From a virus: 43,574 nt of DNA. Below are positions 15,300 through 22,952 of the stretch, piece after piece. Below the pieces are notes generated by a model. The model saw nothing but the letters and a program-made list of their open reading frames with translations. It was not told where the DNA came from and did no database searches. The stretch is from IMG/VR virus record IMGVR_UViG_3300006033_001296, positions 1-43,574 of that record; one strand, 5' to 3'. The translations under genes were made by a program, and so were the position numbers. How positions within the stretch are numbered: position 1 is the first letter of the stretch; each line of letters starts with the position of its first letter.

Positions 15300-16694
15300 A
15301 TGACCCAAACCTTGAACGTCGAATACCGGAAGGTCGAGACGCTGATCCCGTTCGCCCGCAATCCGCGCACGCATTCCGAGGCGCAGATCGCCAAGCTCGC
15401 GGCCAGCATCGTCGAGTTTGGCTGGACCAACCCGGTCCTGGTCGATGGTAGCCACGGCATCATTGCCGGCCACGGTCGCCTGGCCGCTGCGCGCAAGCTC
15501 GGCCTGTCCGAGGTGCCGGTCATTGAACTCGGCCACCTCTCGCCGTCACAGAAGCGCGCCTATGTAATCGCTGACAACCGCCTGGCACTCGATGCGGGAT
15601 GGGATGAAGAGATGCTCGCCGCCGAACTGGCGGAACTTACGGAGTCAGGTTATGACCTGACGCTGACCGGATTCACCAACGAGGAAATTGAAGACTTACT
15701 GGTGGATGGTGGGGAAGGAACGGCCGAGGAGTCCTCGGCTGATTCCGACGATGCTGCCGACGAGGTACCTGATACGCCGGTCAATCCGGTATCGCGTCCT
15801 GGTGACGTCTGGCAACTGGGTGCGCACCGCGTGATCTGCGGGGATGCTGCCGACGCCACCGTGGTTGCAGCCTTGATGGCCGACGACAAGGCTGCGCTGT
15901 GCTTCACCTCGCCGCCCTACGGCAACCAGCGGGACTACACGAACACCATCATTGATTGGGATGCCCTGATGCGCGGCGTTTTCTCCAACCTGCCGATGAC
16001 TCCGAACGGCCAGGTGCTGGTGAATCTTGGGCTGATCCATCGCGACAACGAGGTCATACCCTACTGGGATGGCTGGCTCGACTGGATGCGCACGCAGGGC
16101 TGGCGGCGTTTTGCCTGGTACGTCTGGGACCAGGGACCAGGATTGCCTGGCGACTGGAATGGTCGGCTGGCACCGTCGTTCGAGTTTGTCTTCCATTTCA
16201 ACCGCCAGGCACGCCAGGCCAACAAGATCATGCCCTGCAAATTTGCGGGTCAAGAAACGCATCTACGCAAGGACGGCAGTTCCACGGCCATGCGCAAAAA
16301 AGATGGGACGATTGGTGGCTGGACAGCGGCCGGCACGCCCACGCAGGACACCAAGATTCCGGATTCCGTGATCCGCATCATGCGGCACAAGGGAAAGATT
16401 GGACAGGACATCGATCACCCGGCGGTATTCCCGGTGGCACTGCCAGAGCACATTCTGGAAACCTACACCGACGATGGCAACATCGTGTTCGAACCATTCT
16501 GCGGATCCGGCACCACGCTGCTTGCTGCGCAACGCACTGGCCGCGTAGTGCGGGCCACCGAGATTGCGCCCGAGTATGTTGATGTGACCATCAAACGTTT
16601 CCAGCAGAATTTCCCGCAGGTGCCGGTCACGCTGGTGACCACTGGGCAGACCTATGGTGCGGTTGCCACAGAACGATTGGGAGCACCCACATGA
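15300..16694 (+). CDS. ParB-domain DNA methyltransferase (SPPY type)
   Basis: A 464-residue fusion. Residues about 1-110 form a ParB N-terminal-like domain: VETLIPFARNPRTHSEAQIA, GHGRLAAARKLG and RAYVIADNRLAL. Residues about 170-460 are an N6-adenine/N4-cytosine methyltransferase, with motif IV SPPYGNQRDYTN (S204-Y207) before motif I FEPFCGSGTT (about 397-406), the beta-class order. The SPPY form is common in N4-cytosine enzymes, so the target base is not settled. It should modify phage DNA, either to avoid host restriction or to control packaging or expression. The ATG at 15300 has a weak ribosome site. A TTG at 15291 is the alternative. It overlaps the next methyltransferase by four bases. 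Confidence 0.9.
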   Translation: MTQTLNVEYRKVETLIPFARNPRTHSEAQIAKLAASIVEFGWTNPVLVDGSHGIIAGHGRLAAARKLGLSEVPVIELGHLSPSQKRAYVIADNRLALDAGWDEEMLAAELAELTESGYDLTLTGFTNEEIEDLLVDGGEGTAEESSADSDDAADEVPDTPVNPVSRPGDVWQLGAHRVICGDAADATVVAALMADDKAALCFTSPPYGNQRDYTNTIIDWDALMRGVFSNLPMTPNGQVLVNLGLIHRDNEVIPYWDGWLDWMRTQGWRRFAWYVWDQGPGLPGDWNGRLAPSFEFVFHFNRQARQANKIMPCKFAGQETHLRKDGSSTAMRKKDGTIGGWTAAGTPTQDTKIPDSVIRIMRHKGKIGQDIDHPAVFPVALPEHILETYTDDGNIVFEPFCGSGTTLLAAQRTGRVVRATEIAPEYVDVTIKRFQQNFPQVPVTLVTTGQTYGAVATERLGAPT

Positions 16695-18037
16695 CGATTT
16701 CGTGGCTGGCCGACAAGATCGAGCAGTGGCCGACTGCCAAGCTGGTGCCCTATGCCCGCAATGCCCGGACGCATTCGGATGCGCAAGTGGCGCAGATCGC
16801 CGCGTCGATTGCCGAGTTCGGTTTCACCAATCCGATCCTGGCCGGTGGTGATGGCGTCATCGTGGCCGGGCATGGCCGTCTGGCTGCAGCCCAGAAACTC
16901 GGCATCGCTGTCGTTCCAGTTGTGATCCTTGATCACCTGACACCGACGCAGCGTCGCGCCCTGGTAATCGCGGATAATCGGATTGCCGAAAACGCCGGCT
17001 GGGACGATGCCATGCTCCAGGTCGAACTGGCCGCACTGCAGGATGACAACTTCGATCTGTCCCTGACCGGCTTCGATGCCGATGCCCTGGCCGACCTGCT
17101 CGCCGGTGAGGAAACAACCACCGAAGGCGATACCGACGAAGATTCCATTCCGGAAGACACTGGCCCCGTCGTATCAAGGGCCGGCGATGTCTGGCTCTGC
17201 GGGGAGCACCGTGTGCTCTGCGGGGACTCGACTGATGCCGATGCCTACGCAGCTTTACTGGGCGACGAGATCGCCGACATGGTATTTACGGATCCACCGT
17301 ACAACGTCAATTACGCCAACTCGGCCAAGGACAAAATGCGCGGCAAGGACCGCGCGATCCTCAACGACAACCTCGGTGACGGGTTCTACGATTTCTTGCT
17401 GGCCGCACTGACGCCCACCGTGGCGCATTGCCAGGGTGGTATCTACGTGGCCATGTCGTCGAGCGAACTGGACCGCTTGCAGGCGGCGTTCCGTGCGGCG
17501 GGTGGCCACTGGTCCACCTTCGTTATATGGGCCAAGAATACTTTCACCCTGGGGCGTGCCGACTACCAGCGTCAGTACGAACCGATTCTCTATGGCTGGC
17601 CCGAGGGCGCCGATCGTCACTGGTGCGGTGACCGTGACCAGGGCGATGTCTGGCAGATCAAGAAACCGCAGAAGAACGATCTGCACCCGACCATGAAGCC
17701 GGTGGAACTGGTGGAACGGGCGATCCGTAATTCCAGTCGCCCCGGGGATGTGGTCATGGATCCCTTCGGCGGGTCAGGCACCACGATGATTGCCGCGCAC
17801 AAGTCGGGCCGCAAGGCGCGGCTGATCGAACTGGACCCGAAGTACGTCGATGTGATCGTTCGCCGCTGGCAGGACTATGCCGGGGCGAAGGCCATCAGGC
17901 TGTCCGATGGCGTGGCATTCGACGCGCTGTCAGTCGGTGGGGAACTCCGGCAGGAGGTCGCCGCTGGTGATGTCGGCGCAGTAAGTGACGTTGCCGAATT
18001 CGGCGGGGTCATCGGCGAGGATGACCCCGCCGACTGA
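16691..18037 (+). CDS. ParB-domain DNA methyltransferase (DPPY type), paralogue of upstream gene
   Basis: A 448-residue fusion built like its neighbour: a ParB-like N-terminal domain (KLVPYARNARTHSDAQVAQI, GHGRLAAAQKLG), then a methyltransferase with motif IV DPPY at D201-Y204 and motif I DPFGGSGTT at about 357-365. DPPY favours an adenine-N6 enzyme. The two genes are tandem paralogues with an ATGA junction. The last 35 residues (414-448, from about nucleotide 17930) lie entirely over the reverse-strand gene and read as low-complexity Gly/Val/Glu sequence. The original C-terminus was probably near VRRWQDYAGAKAIRL, and the extra tail likely arose by read-through. Confidence 0.9.
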   Translation: MTISWLADKIEQWPTAKLVPYARNARTHSDAQVAQIAASIAEFGFTNPILAGGDGVIVAGHGRLAAAQKLGIAVVPVVILDHLTPTQRRALVIADNRIAENAGWDDAMLQVELAALQDDNFDLSLTGFDADALADLLAGEETTTEGDTDEDSIPEDTGPVVSRAGDVWLCGEHRVLCGDSTDADAYAALLGDEIADMVFTDPPYNVNYANSAKDKMRGKDRAILNDNLGDGFYDFLLAALTPTVAHCQGGIYVAMSSSELDRLQAAFRAAGGHWSTFVIWAKNTFTLGRADYQRQYEPILYGWPEGADRHWCGDRDQGDVWQIKKPQKNDLHPTMKPVELVERAIRNSSRPGDVVMDPFGGSGTTMIAAHKSGRKARLIELDPKYVDVIVRRWQDYAGAKAIRLSDGVAFDALSVGGELRQEVAAGDVGAVSDVAEFGGVIGEDDPAD

Positions 18038-18136
18038 CTGGATTGCCACGCCGTACTTGCGAGTGAGCTTGGTCAGTTCGGCGATGAATGTGTTGTAGTT
18101 GGCTTCGAGTTGCGGGGTGGTGACGACGGCGGCCAT
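17930..18136 (-). CDS. Small reverse-strand hypothetical protein, end of minus cassette
   Basis: A 68-residue protein (MAAVVTTPQLEANYNTFIAE). The start has AAGGGGATCACC upstream. It follows the 125-residue gene by 10 bases, so it shares that transcription unit and lacks its own repeat element. Its 3' half overlaps the methyltransferase C-terminus in antisense by 108 bases. No domain is recognised. I favour this frame over the methyltransferase tail because of its good ribosome site and normal amino acid composition. Confidence 0.65.
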   Translation of the reverse strand: MAAVVTTPQLEANYNTFIAELTKLTRKYGVAIQSVGGVILADDPAEFGNVTYCADITSGDLLPEFPTD

Positions 18137-18146
18137 GGTGATCCCC

Positions 18147-18524
18147 TTACGCTGCTTCGGCTTCGAAGGACTCGTCGGTCACTTCGCAGTGGATCACGAA
18201 GCCGGTGAGGTAAGGCAGTCCCTTGGGGATGCCGTAATCCTTGCTGGTCTGGCGGCCAATCGTCCAGCCCATCCACCGCGTTACTGCGGCGTCGATGGCT
18301 TGCTGGATCGTGTGGCCCCGGAGCATCTCGTTGAGGACGTCGTCGGCAAAGTGGCGTCCGTGGCGGCTGTCGAGGAACAGCCTGACCGATTCGAGGGGCT
18401 GGTAGGTGGCATCCGAAATTGCGGTCATCGCGATCGGCCAGGCGGCTGCGGCGGTGTCGTTCATCGTGCCAAAAAAGCCCCAGGCGTCGTTCTGGCTGGC
18501 GGGGATGTTTTGCTGGGTGGTCAT
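18147..18524 (-). CDS. Reverse-strand hypothetical protein, repeat element A upstream
   Basis: A 125-residue protein beginning MTTQQNIPASQNDAWGFFG. It is acidic, with a helical segment around 57-90 (HFADDVLNEMLRGHTIQQAI) and no recognised domain. The start at 18524 has AAGGAGATAACG upstream. The much longer open frame to 18893 runs through repeat element A and the next gene, and was rejected. Expression is probably driven from repeat element A (18551-18590). Members of this cassette resemble small accessory genes of plasmids and phages. Confidence 0.75.
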   Translation of the reverse strand: MTTQQNIPASQNDAWGFFGTMNDTAAAAWPIAMTAISDATYQPLESVRLFLDSRHGRHFADDVLNEMLRGHTIQQAIDAAVTRWMGWTIGRQTSKDYGIPKGLPYLTGFVIHCEVTDESFEAEAA

Positions 18525-18550
18525 CGTTATCTCCTTCTGGTTGATCGTTG

Positions 18551-18590
18551 CGACACCCGTATGAACGCGCTGTTTGATTGAGAAGCCAAG
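18551..18590 (-). repeat. Start-associated repeat element, copy A
   Basis: A 40-base element. On the minus strand it reads TTGGCT, then 17 bases, then GTTCAT, and this last hexamer ends 36 bases before the start codon at 18524. It is 38/40 identical to copy B. The spacing is promoter-like, but the hexamers are poor matches to sigma-70. Confidence 0.75.
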
Positions 18591-18612
18591 CTCTTCATCG
18601 CAGAAATCTGAA

Positions 18613-19077
18613 TCATTTTTCCGAGGCGATTTGGTCGAGCAATTCCATGGCACCGGCGTCGCAGCACAATGCGATGCGCAGGGTGCGCAGCGCCTGATCG
18701 ATGCTGACTTCGGGCCGGCGATTGTCGAGCAGCCAGCGAATCGCGCTGGCCTGGTCGTTGCTGGGTGTCGGCGACTCGATCGCCACCCCGACGTAACGCC
18801 CGTAGCTGCTGCCGGAGGGATCGACGTAGAGCGTGGTGCGGCCGGGGGCGCAGACTTCGACCACACGTCGGTGACCATTAGCATGGCCGCCACGTCCTGC
18901 TAGCCAATCGCGGTCTTCCAACAGAGTGTTGGCGAAGGCGTCGTACTCGGTTGCGGTCAGCTCCTTGCGGAACTCGATCGTGATGACCTCGGGCGGTGCA
19001 CTTGGATCGCTGTTGTGATGAACCTCGTCGATGCTGCAGGGCTTGCGGGTAAAGCGTGCGCGGATGCTGGTGCTCAT
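18613..19077 (-). CDS. Reverse-strand hypothetical protein, repeat element B upstream
   Basis: A 154-residue protein beginning MSTSIRARFTRKPCSIDEVH. The start at 19077 is chosen because GGAG lies eight bases upstream. An in-frame ATG at 19089 would put the ribosome site inside the gene. Its middle part has YDAFANTLLEDRDWLAGRGG, and the end is Leu-rich helical. No domain is recognised. It belongs to the repeat-headed minus-strand cassette. Confidence 0.75.
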   Translation of the reverse strand: MSTSIRARFTRKPCSIDEVHHNSDPSAPPEVITIEFRKELTATEYDAFANTLLEDRDWLAGRGGHANGHRRVVEVCAPGRTTLYVDPSGSSYGRYVGVAIESPTPSNDQASAIRWLLDNRRPEVSIDQALRTLRIALCCDAGAMELLDQIASEK

Positions 19078-19103
19078 GATGGTCTCCATTCAGTGGATTG
19101 TTT

Positions 19104-19143
19104 CGACACCCACATGAACGCGCTGTTTGATTGAGAAGCCAAG
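19104..19143 (-). repeat. Start-associated repeat element, copy B
   Basis: A 40-base element with the same TTGGCT-17 bases-GTTCAT layout. GTTCAT ends 36 bases before the start codon at 19077. It differs from copy A at two positions. Confidence 0.75.
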
Positions 19144-19198
19144 GGCATTCTGAATCTTTATTTGGGGGCGGCGGCGCGTGTCGCCACCCCGGTTCCGG

Positions 19199-19747
19199 TC
19201 AGACAATCCGGTAGATGCGCTCGCCGCCTTCGGGCTTCTCGGAGGCAAGGTTGAGCCCGAGTTTTTTCTTGAAAGCACCGGCAAAGGTGCCGCGTACTGT
19301 GTGGGCTTGCCAGCCGGTGGCCGCGCAGATCTGGCTGATGGTGGCGCCCTCGGGACGCTGCAACATCTGGATCACGGTGGCCTGCTTGCTGTTCTCACGG
19401 GTGCGGGGCTTGCCCTCGACGCCGATCTTGAGCAGGCGTTTTGCCGCGTACTGCTTTTCTTGCGCCCAGTTGGCTTCAGCCGCCGACACGGCGGCCTCAA
19501 CCTCCGGGTCGGGGTGAATGGCCGCCCGCGTCGGTCGTGCGCGCCCCAGGGCGTCGTAGCCCTCGGCGGCGACGAACCAGTCGGTGCTGTCGCGGGTGAC
19601 CAGGGCCTTGTTGAACAGGCCCTCCAGCACCTTGGTGCGGGCACCGCCCTTAATGTTGTCAGGGAACCATTCGATCTTGCCGCCGGTGTGTTCTATGGCG
19701 TAGGCGAGGATGGCGTGCTGGGCATGGCTCAGTTGGATGGTGGTCAT
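19199..19747 (-). CDS. DUF3489 domain protein
   Basis: A 182-residue protein. The C-terminal region (about 118-182) shows the DUF3489 pattern: SKQATVIQMLQRPEGATISQ, then ICAATGWQAHTVRGTFAGAF and the basic KKKLGLNLASEKPEGGERIYRI. This resembles a winged-helix DNA-binding fold. The N-terminal part (LSHAQHAILAYAIEHTGGK) may be a second helical domain. DUF3489 genes are common on plasmids, phages and ICEs; function is unknown. The start has AGAAGGAGCATCAA upstream, with repeat element C at 19781. Confidence 0.85.
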   Translation of the reverse strand: MTTIQLSHAQHAILAYAIEHTGGKIEWFPDNIKGGARTKVLEGLFNKALVTRDSTDWFVAAEGYDALGRARPTRAAIHPDPEVEAAVSAAEANWAQEKQYAAKRLLKIGVEGKPRTRENSKQATVIQMLQRPEGATISQICAATGWQAHTVRGTFAGAFKKKLGLNLASEKPEGGERIYRIV

Positions 19748-19780
19748 TTGATGCTCCTTCTGGGTGGTTCATGGTGTGGC

Positions 19781-19811
19781 CATAAACGCGCTGTTCGAGA
19801 GTGAAGCCAAG
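19781..19811 (-). repeat. Start-associated repeat element, copy C
   Basis: A 31-base element, minus-strand layout TTGGCT-17 bases-GTTTAT, the last hexamer ending 34 bases before the start codon at 19747. It keeps the core GAACAGCGCG. Confidence 0.75.
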
Positions 19812-19828
19812 TGCTTTCCGCTTCTATT

Positions 19829-20026
19829 TCAGGCCTGCTTCGCGGCCTGTCGGCCCGCCTCGTAGGCCGCCATCAGGGCGCTCTTGACGCCCCAGACACT
19901 GACCTCGTGGAAGTCCATCCGGTCGCTGTTGCGGGTTTCCAGGGTTTCGATGAACAGGTGGTCCAGTGCGATCTGCTGGAGCAGGGTTTCGAGGGCTTGG
20001 TTGACTTGAGGGGTTTGCTTGCTCAT
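19829..20026 (-). CDS. DUF6900-like small protein
   Basis: A 65-residue protein. Its pattern LETRNSDRMDFHEVSVWGVK, then SALMAAYEAGRQA, matches what I recall of DUF6900 proteins; the name is from memory. The start at 20026 has CAAGGAGACACAC upstream. A longer frame from 20089 begins inside repeat element D and was rejected. Function is unknown. Such proteins often sit with DUF3489 genes on mobile elements. Confidence 0.75.
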   Translation of the reverse strand: MSKQTPQVNQALETLLQQIALDHLFIETLETRNSDRMDFHEVSVWGVKSALMAAYEAGRQAAKQA

Positions 20027-20059
20027 GTGTGTCTCCTTGGGCGTCGTTGATGGTGATGA

Positions 20060-20090
20060 CATGAACGCGCTGTTCAAGAGTGAAGCCAAG
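20060..20090 (-). repeat. Start-associated repeat element, copy D
   Basis: A 31-base element, layout TTGGCT-17 bases-GTTCAT, the last hexamer ending 34 bases before the start codon at 20026. The four bases GAAC and GTTC frame the core AGCGC as a short inverted repeat. Confidence 0.75.
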
Positions 20091-20115
20091 CTATTCCTGC
20101 TTGGCTTCAGGTCTT

Positions 20116-20295
20116 TCAGCGCACCTCGGATTCGAGGAGGACGTCGTCGTAGCTGAAATCGCGGTTGCCGATGTAACTGCCGTTTTCCAGTTCGTACTCG
20201 GGTTGCTCGTCTCGATCATTCACAAACACCACGCGCAGTACGCGCCCGTCGATGCGGATGTAATCGCCGACCTGGGCTTTGATTGGGTAACTCAT
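20116..20295 (-). CDS. Small reverse-strand hypothetical protein
   Basis: A 59-residue protein beginning MSYPIKAQVGDYIRIDGRVL, with a beta-rich pattern (RVVFVNDRDEQPEYELENG) that suggests a small SH3-like or barrel fold. AAGGAGATTGAC precedes the ATG at 20295, and repeat element E lies 34 bases further upstream. It is the promoter-proximal gene of the minus cassette, nearest the divergent gap before the terminase genes. Function is unknown. Confidence 0.75.
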   Translation of the reverse strand: MSYPIKAQVGDYIRIDGRVLRVVFVNDRDEQPEYELENGSYIGNRDFSYDDVLLESEVR

Positions 20296-20328
20296 GTCAA
20301 TCTCCTTCAGGATGGTTGATGGTGATTG

Positions 20329-20359
20329 CATGAACGCGCTGTTCTGGAGGAAAGCCAAG
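20329..20359 (-). repeat. Start-associated repeat element, copy E
   Basis: A 31-base element, layout TTGGCT-17 bases-GTTCAT, the last hexamer ending 34 bases before the start codon at 20295. It is the outermost of the five copies. Confidence 0.72.
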
Positions 20360-20408
20360 CACTGAATCGCGACGTCTAAAAACTTCTGCGATCGGCTTGA
20401 TGTAAATC

Positions 20409-20954
20409 ATGGGTTTGTCGATACGCGCCTACGCTCGCCATCGCGGCGTCTCTCATGTAGCAGTCAAGAAGGCGATCGATACCGGACGCATCACGCCGGA
20501 GGCAGACGGCACGATTGAACCAAATCGCGCCGATCTCGAATGGGCACAGAACACGGTGGCGGCCCGCAAGCCAGTCGCTGCAAAAACCGCTTCGCCGGCA
20601 GCGGAGCCGATTCGCCCGGCAAGTGCTCCGGTCGAACCTGTCGCCCCGACGCTGTCAGCAAGCGGTACCTCGCTGTTGCAGGCCAGGACTGTCAACGAAG
20701 TCGTCAAGGCGCAGACCAACAAGGTGCGCCTGGCCCAGCTCAAGGGCGATCTGGTCGATCGTTCGCAGGCTATCGCCCATGTGTTTCGCCTCGCCCGCAC
20801 GGAGCGTGATGCCTGGCTTAACTGGCCAGCCCGGATTTCGGCCGAGATGGCTGCCAAATTGGAAGTCGACGCCCATGAACTGCACGTCGCCCTCGAATCT
20901 GCCGTGCGCGATCACCTGATCGAACTCGGTGACATGCGGCCTCGGGTGGATTGA
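20409..20954 (+). CDS. Phage terminase small subunit-like protein
   Basis: A 181-residue DNA-packaging protein. The N-terminal 45 residues (LSIRAYARHRGVSHVAVKKA, then GRITPEADGTIEPNRADLEW) form a Nu1-type winged helix. An Ala/Pro-rich linker (about 55-90) leads to a helical C-terminal domain (ARTVNEVVKAQTNKVRLAQL). It should bind the packaging site and recruit the large terminase, which begins one base into its stop codon. No strong ribosome site was seen before the ATG. The upstream 49 bases form the divergent gap with the minus cassette. Confidence 0.82.
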   Translation: MGLSIRAYARHRGVSHVAVKKAIDTGRITPEADGTIEPNRADLEWAQNTVAARKPVAAKTASPAAEPIRPASAPVEPVAPTLSASGTSLLQARTVNEVVKAQTNKVRLAQLKGDLVDRSQAIAHVFRLARTERDAWLNWPARISAEMAAKLEVDAHELHVALESAVRDHLIELGDMRPRVD

Positions 20955-22927
20955 TGGAACAGGAAGAGTATGAAGGCGCCCTCGATATCGAGCGTGCCTG
21001 GCGGGAGGGGCTTGTCCCGGATCCACTGTTGTCGGTATCGGAATGGTCGGATCGGCACCGGATGTTGTCCTCCAAGGCTTCGTCAGAACCTGGCCGCTGG
21101 CGTACCAGCCGCACGCCGTATCTGAAGGCCATCATGGATTGCCTGTCGCCCACCTCGCCGGTCGAGCGGGTGGTGTTCATGAAAGCGGCCCAGTTGGGTG
21201 CGACCGAGATGGGCAGCAACTGGATCGGCTACGTGATTCATCACGCCCCCGGTCCAATGATGGCGGTCTGGCCGACCGTGGAAATGGCGAAGCGCAACTC
21301 CAAGCAGCGGATTGATCCGCTGATCGATGAATCGTCAATCCTGCGTGAGTTGATCGCGCCGGCCAGGAGTCGCGACTCTGGCAACACGATACTGGCGAAG
21401 GAGTTTCGCGGTGGTGTCCTTGTGATGACCGGAGCCAACAGCGCGGTTGGATTGCGTTCAATGCCGGTGCGTTACTTGTTCCTCGATGAGGTCGATGGTT
21501 ATCCGATTGACGTCGATGGCGAAGGCAGTGCCGTGGCACTGGCTGAGGCCCGTACCCGGACATTTTCTCGGCGCAAGATATTCATTGTGTCGACGCCGAC
21601 GATTGCCGGTGTCAGCACCATCGAGCGGGAATACGAGGCCAGTGATCAGCGGCGCTACTTTGTTCCGTGCCCTCACTGTGGGCACCGGCAATGGCTGCGC
21701 TTCGAGCAACTGCGCTGGGAGCGTGGTGAAGATGGCAACTTCCCGGATACCGCTGCCTATGTCTGCGAGTCCTGCGAGGTGCCGATCCCGGAGCACCACA
21801 AGACCTGGATGCTGGAGCACGGCGAATGGCGGGCCATGGCTGACGGTGCTAGTCGCACTGCTGGGTTTCACTTGTCGAGTCTGTACAGCCCAATCGGCTG
21901 GCGCAGTTGGAAAGATGTCGCGGCCGCCTGGGAGAGTGCCATCAGTAAGGAAGCCGGATCCGCCGCCGCGATCAAGACCTTCAAGAACACGGAACTCGGG
22001 GAGACCTGGGTCGAGGAAGGCGAAGCACCCGATTGGCAGCGCTTGCTGGAACGCCGCGAGGGCTATCGGATCGGGACCATCCCGGTTGGTGGCCTGCTGC
22101 TGACTGCCGGTGCCGACGTCCAGAAGGATCGCATCGAAGTCTCGATCTGGGCCTTCGGTCGTGGCAAAGAATCCTGGCTCGTCGAGCATCGCGTGCTGAT
22201 GGGTGATACCGCCCGCGACGAGGTGTGGAAATTACTGGCCGGCGTGCTGCGGGAAACCTGGACGCATGAAACCGGCTGCCAGCTTGGATTGGGTCGTCTT
22301 GCCCTGGATACCGGCTTTGCGACGCAGGAAGCCTATGCGTTTGTCCGAAGTGTGCGCGATCCGCGTCTGATGGGCGTCAAAGGTGTGGCACGTGGTGCAG
22401 CCCTGGTTGGCACGCCGACTGCCGTCGATGCAACGTCCGGCGGCAAGAAACTGCGCCGAGGCATCAAGGTGTTCTCGGTGGCCGGTGGCATCGCAAAGCT
22501 GGAGTTCTATAACAACCTACGCAAGGCACCGGAGGTGGCCGAGGACGGCGTGACGATCCGTTACCCCGCCGGCTTTGTCCATCTGCCCAAGGTGGATGCC
22601 GAGTTCTTGCAACAACTGTGCGCCGAACAGTTGATTACGCGGCGCGACCGGAACGGATTCGCCATCCGTGAGTGGCAGAAGATGCGGGAGCGTAACGAAG
22701 CACTCGACTGTTACGTCTATGCCCGGGCCGCTGCCGCAGCCTCCGGCCTCGATCGCTTTGAGGATCGGCACTGGCGAGAACTAGAAAAGCAACTCGGGAT
22801 CGCCAGCGCTGATCCCCCCGATTTATCCGATGTACCCGATGCCGAGGCCACCCACAGAGGTGGCCTCACTGTTTCTGGCGTCCGCAATGGCGGACGTCGT
22901 TTGATCCGCAGCCGCTGGCTGACTTGA
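20954..22927 (+). CDS. Phage terminase large subunit (GpA family)
   Basis: A 657-residue packaging motor and nuclease. The ATPase has a GpA-type deviant Walker A (KAAQLGATE, residues 77-85) and Walker B YLFLDE with D178-E179. A CPHC...CESC zinc-binding pair follows at about 235-270. The C-terminal nuclease region includes LLTAGADVQKDRIEVSIWAF. The gene order small terminase, large terminase, then connector and portal is as in lambda, implying cos-type packaging. The ATG overlaps the previous stop (TGATG); the frame also contains a TTG one codon before. Confidence 0.93.
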   Translation: MEQEEYEGALDIERAWREGLVPDPLLSVSEWSDRHRMLSSKASSEPGRWRTSRTPYLKAIMDCLSPTSPVERVVFMKAAQLGATEMGSNWIGYVIHHAPGPMMAVWPTVEMAKRNSKQRIDPLIDESSILRELIAPARSRDSGNTILAKEFRGGVLVMTGANSAVGLRSMPVRYLFLDEVDGYPIDVDGEGSAVALAEARTRTFSRRKIFIVSTPTIAGVSTIEREYEASDQRRYFVPCPHCGHRQWLRFEQLRWERGEDGNFPDTAAYVCESCEVPIPEHHKTWMLEHGEWRAMADGASRTAGFHLSSLYSPIGWRSWKDVAAAWESAISKEAGSAAAIKTFKNTELGETWVEEGEAPDWQRLLERREGYRIGTIPVGGLLLTAGADVQKDRIEVSIWAFGRGKESWLVEHRVLMGDTARDEVWKLLAGVLRETWTHETGCQLGLGRLALDTGFATQEAYAFVRSVRDPRLMGVKGVARGAALVGTPTAVDATSGGKKLRRGIKVFSVAGGIAKLEFYNNLRKAPEVAEDGVTIRYPAGFVHLPKVDAEFLQQLCAEQLITRRDRNGFAIREWQKMRERNEALDCYVYARAAAAASGLDRFEDRHWRELEKQLGIASADPPDLSDVPDAEATHRGGLTVSGVRNGGRRLIRSRWLT

Positions 22928-22952
22928 AACCCACCACAAAGGAAATCGCATC

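Noticed and set aside
18551-20359. CRISPR array from the five short repeats
   Set aside because: The repeats are hundreds of bases apart with genes between them, so this is not an array.
18551-20359. LexA box in the GAAC-N5-GTTC core of the repeats
   Set aside because: The spacing and sequence do not match known proteobacterial or Gram-positive LexA sites, and two copies lose the right arm.
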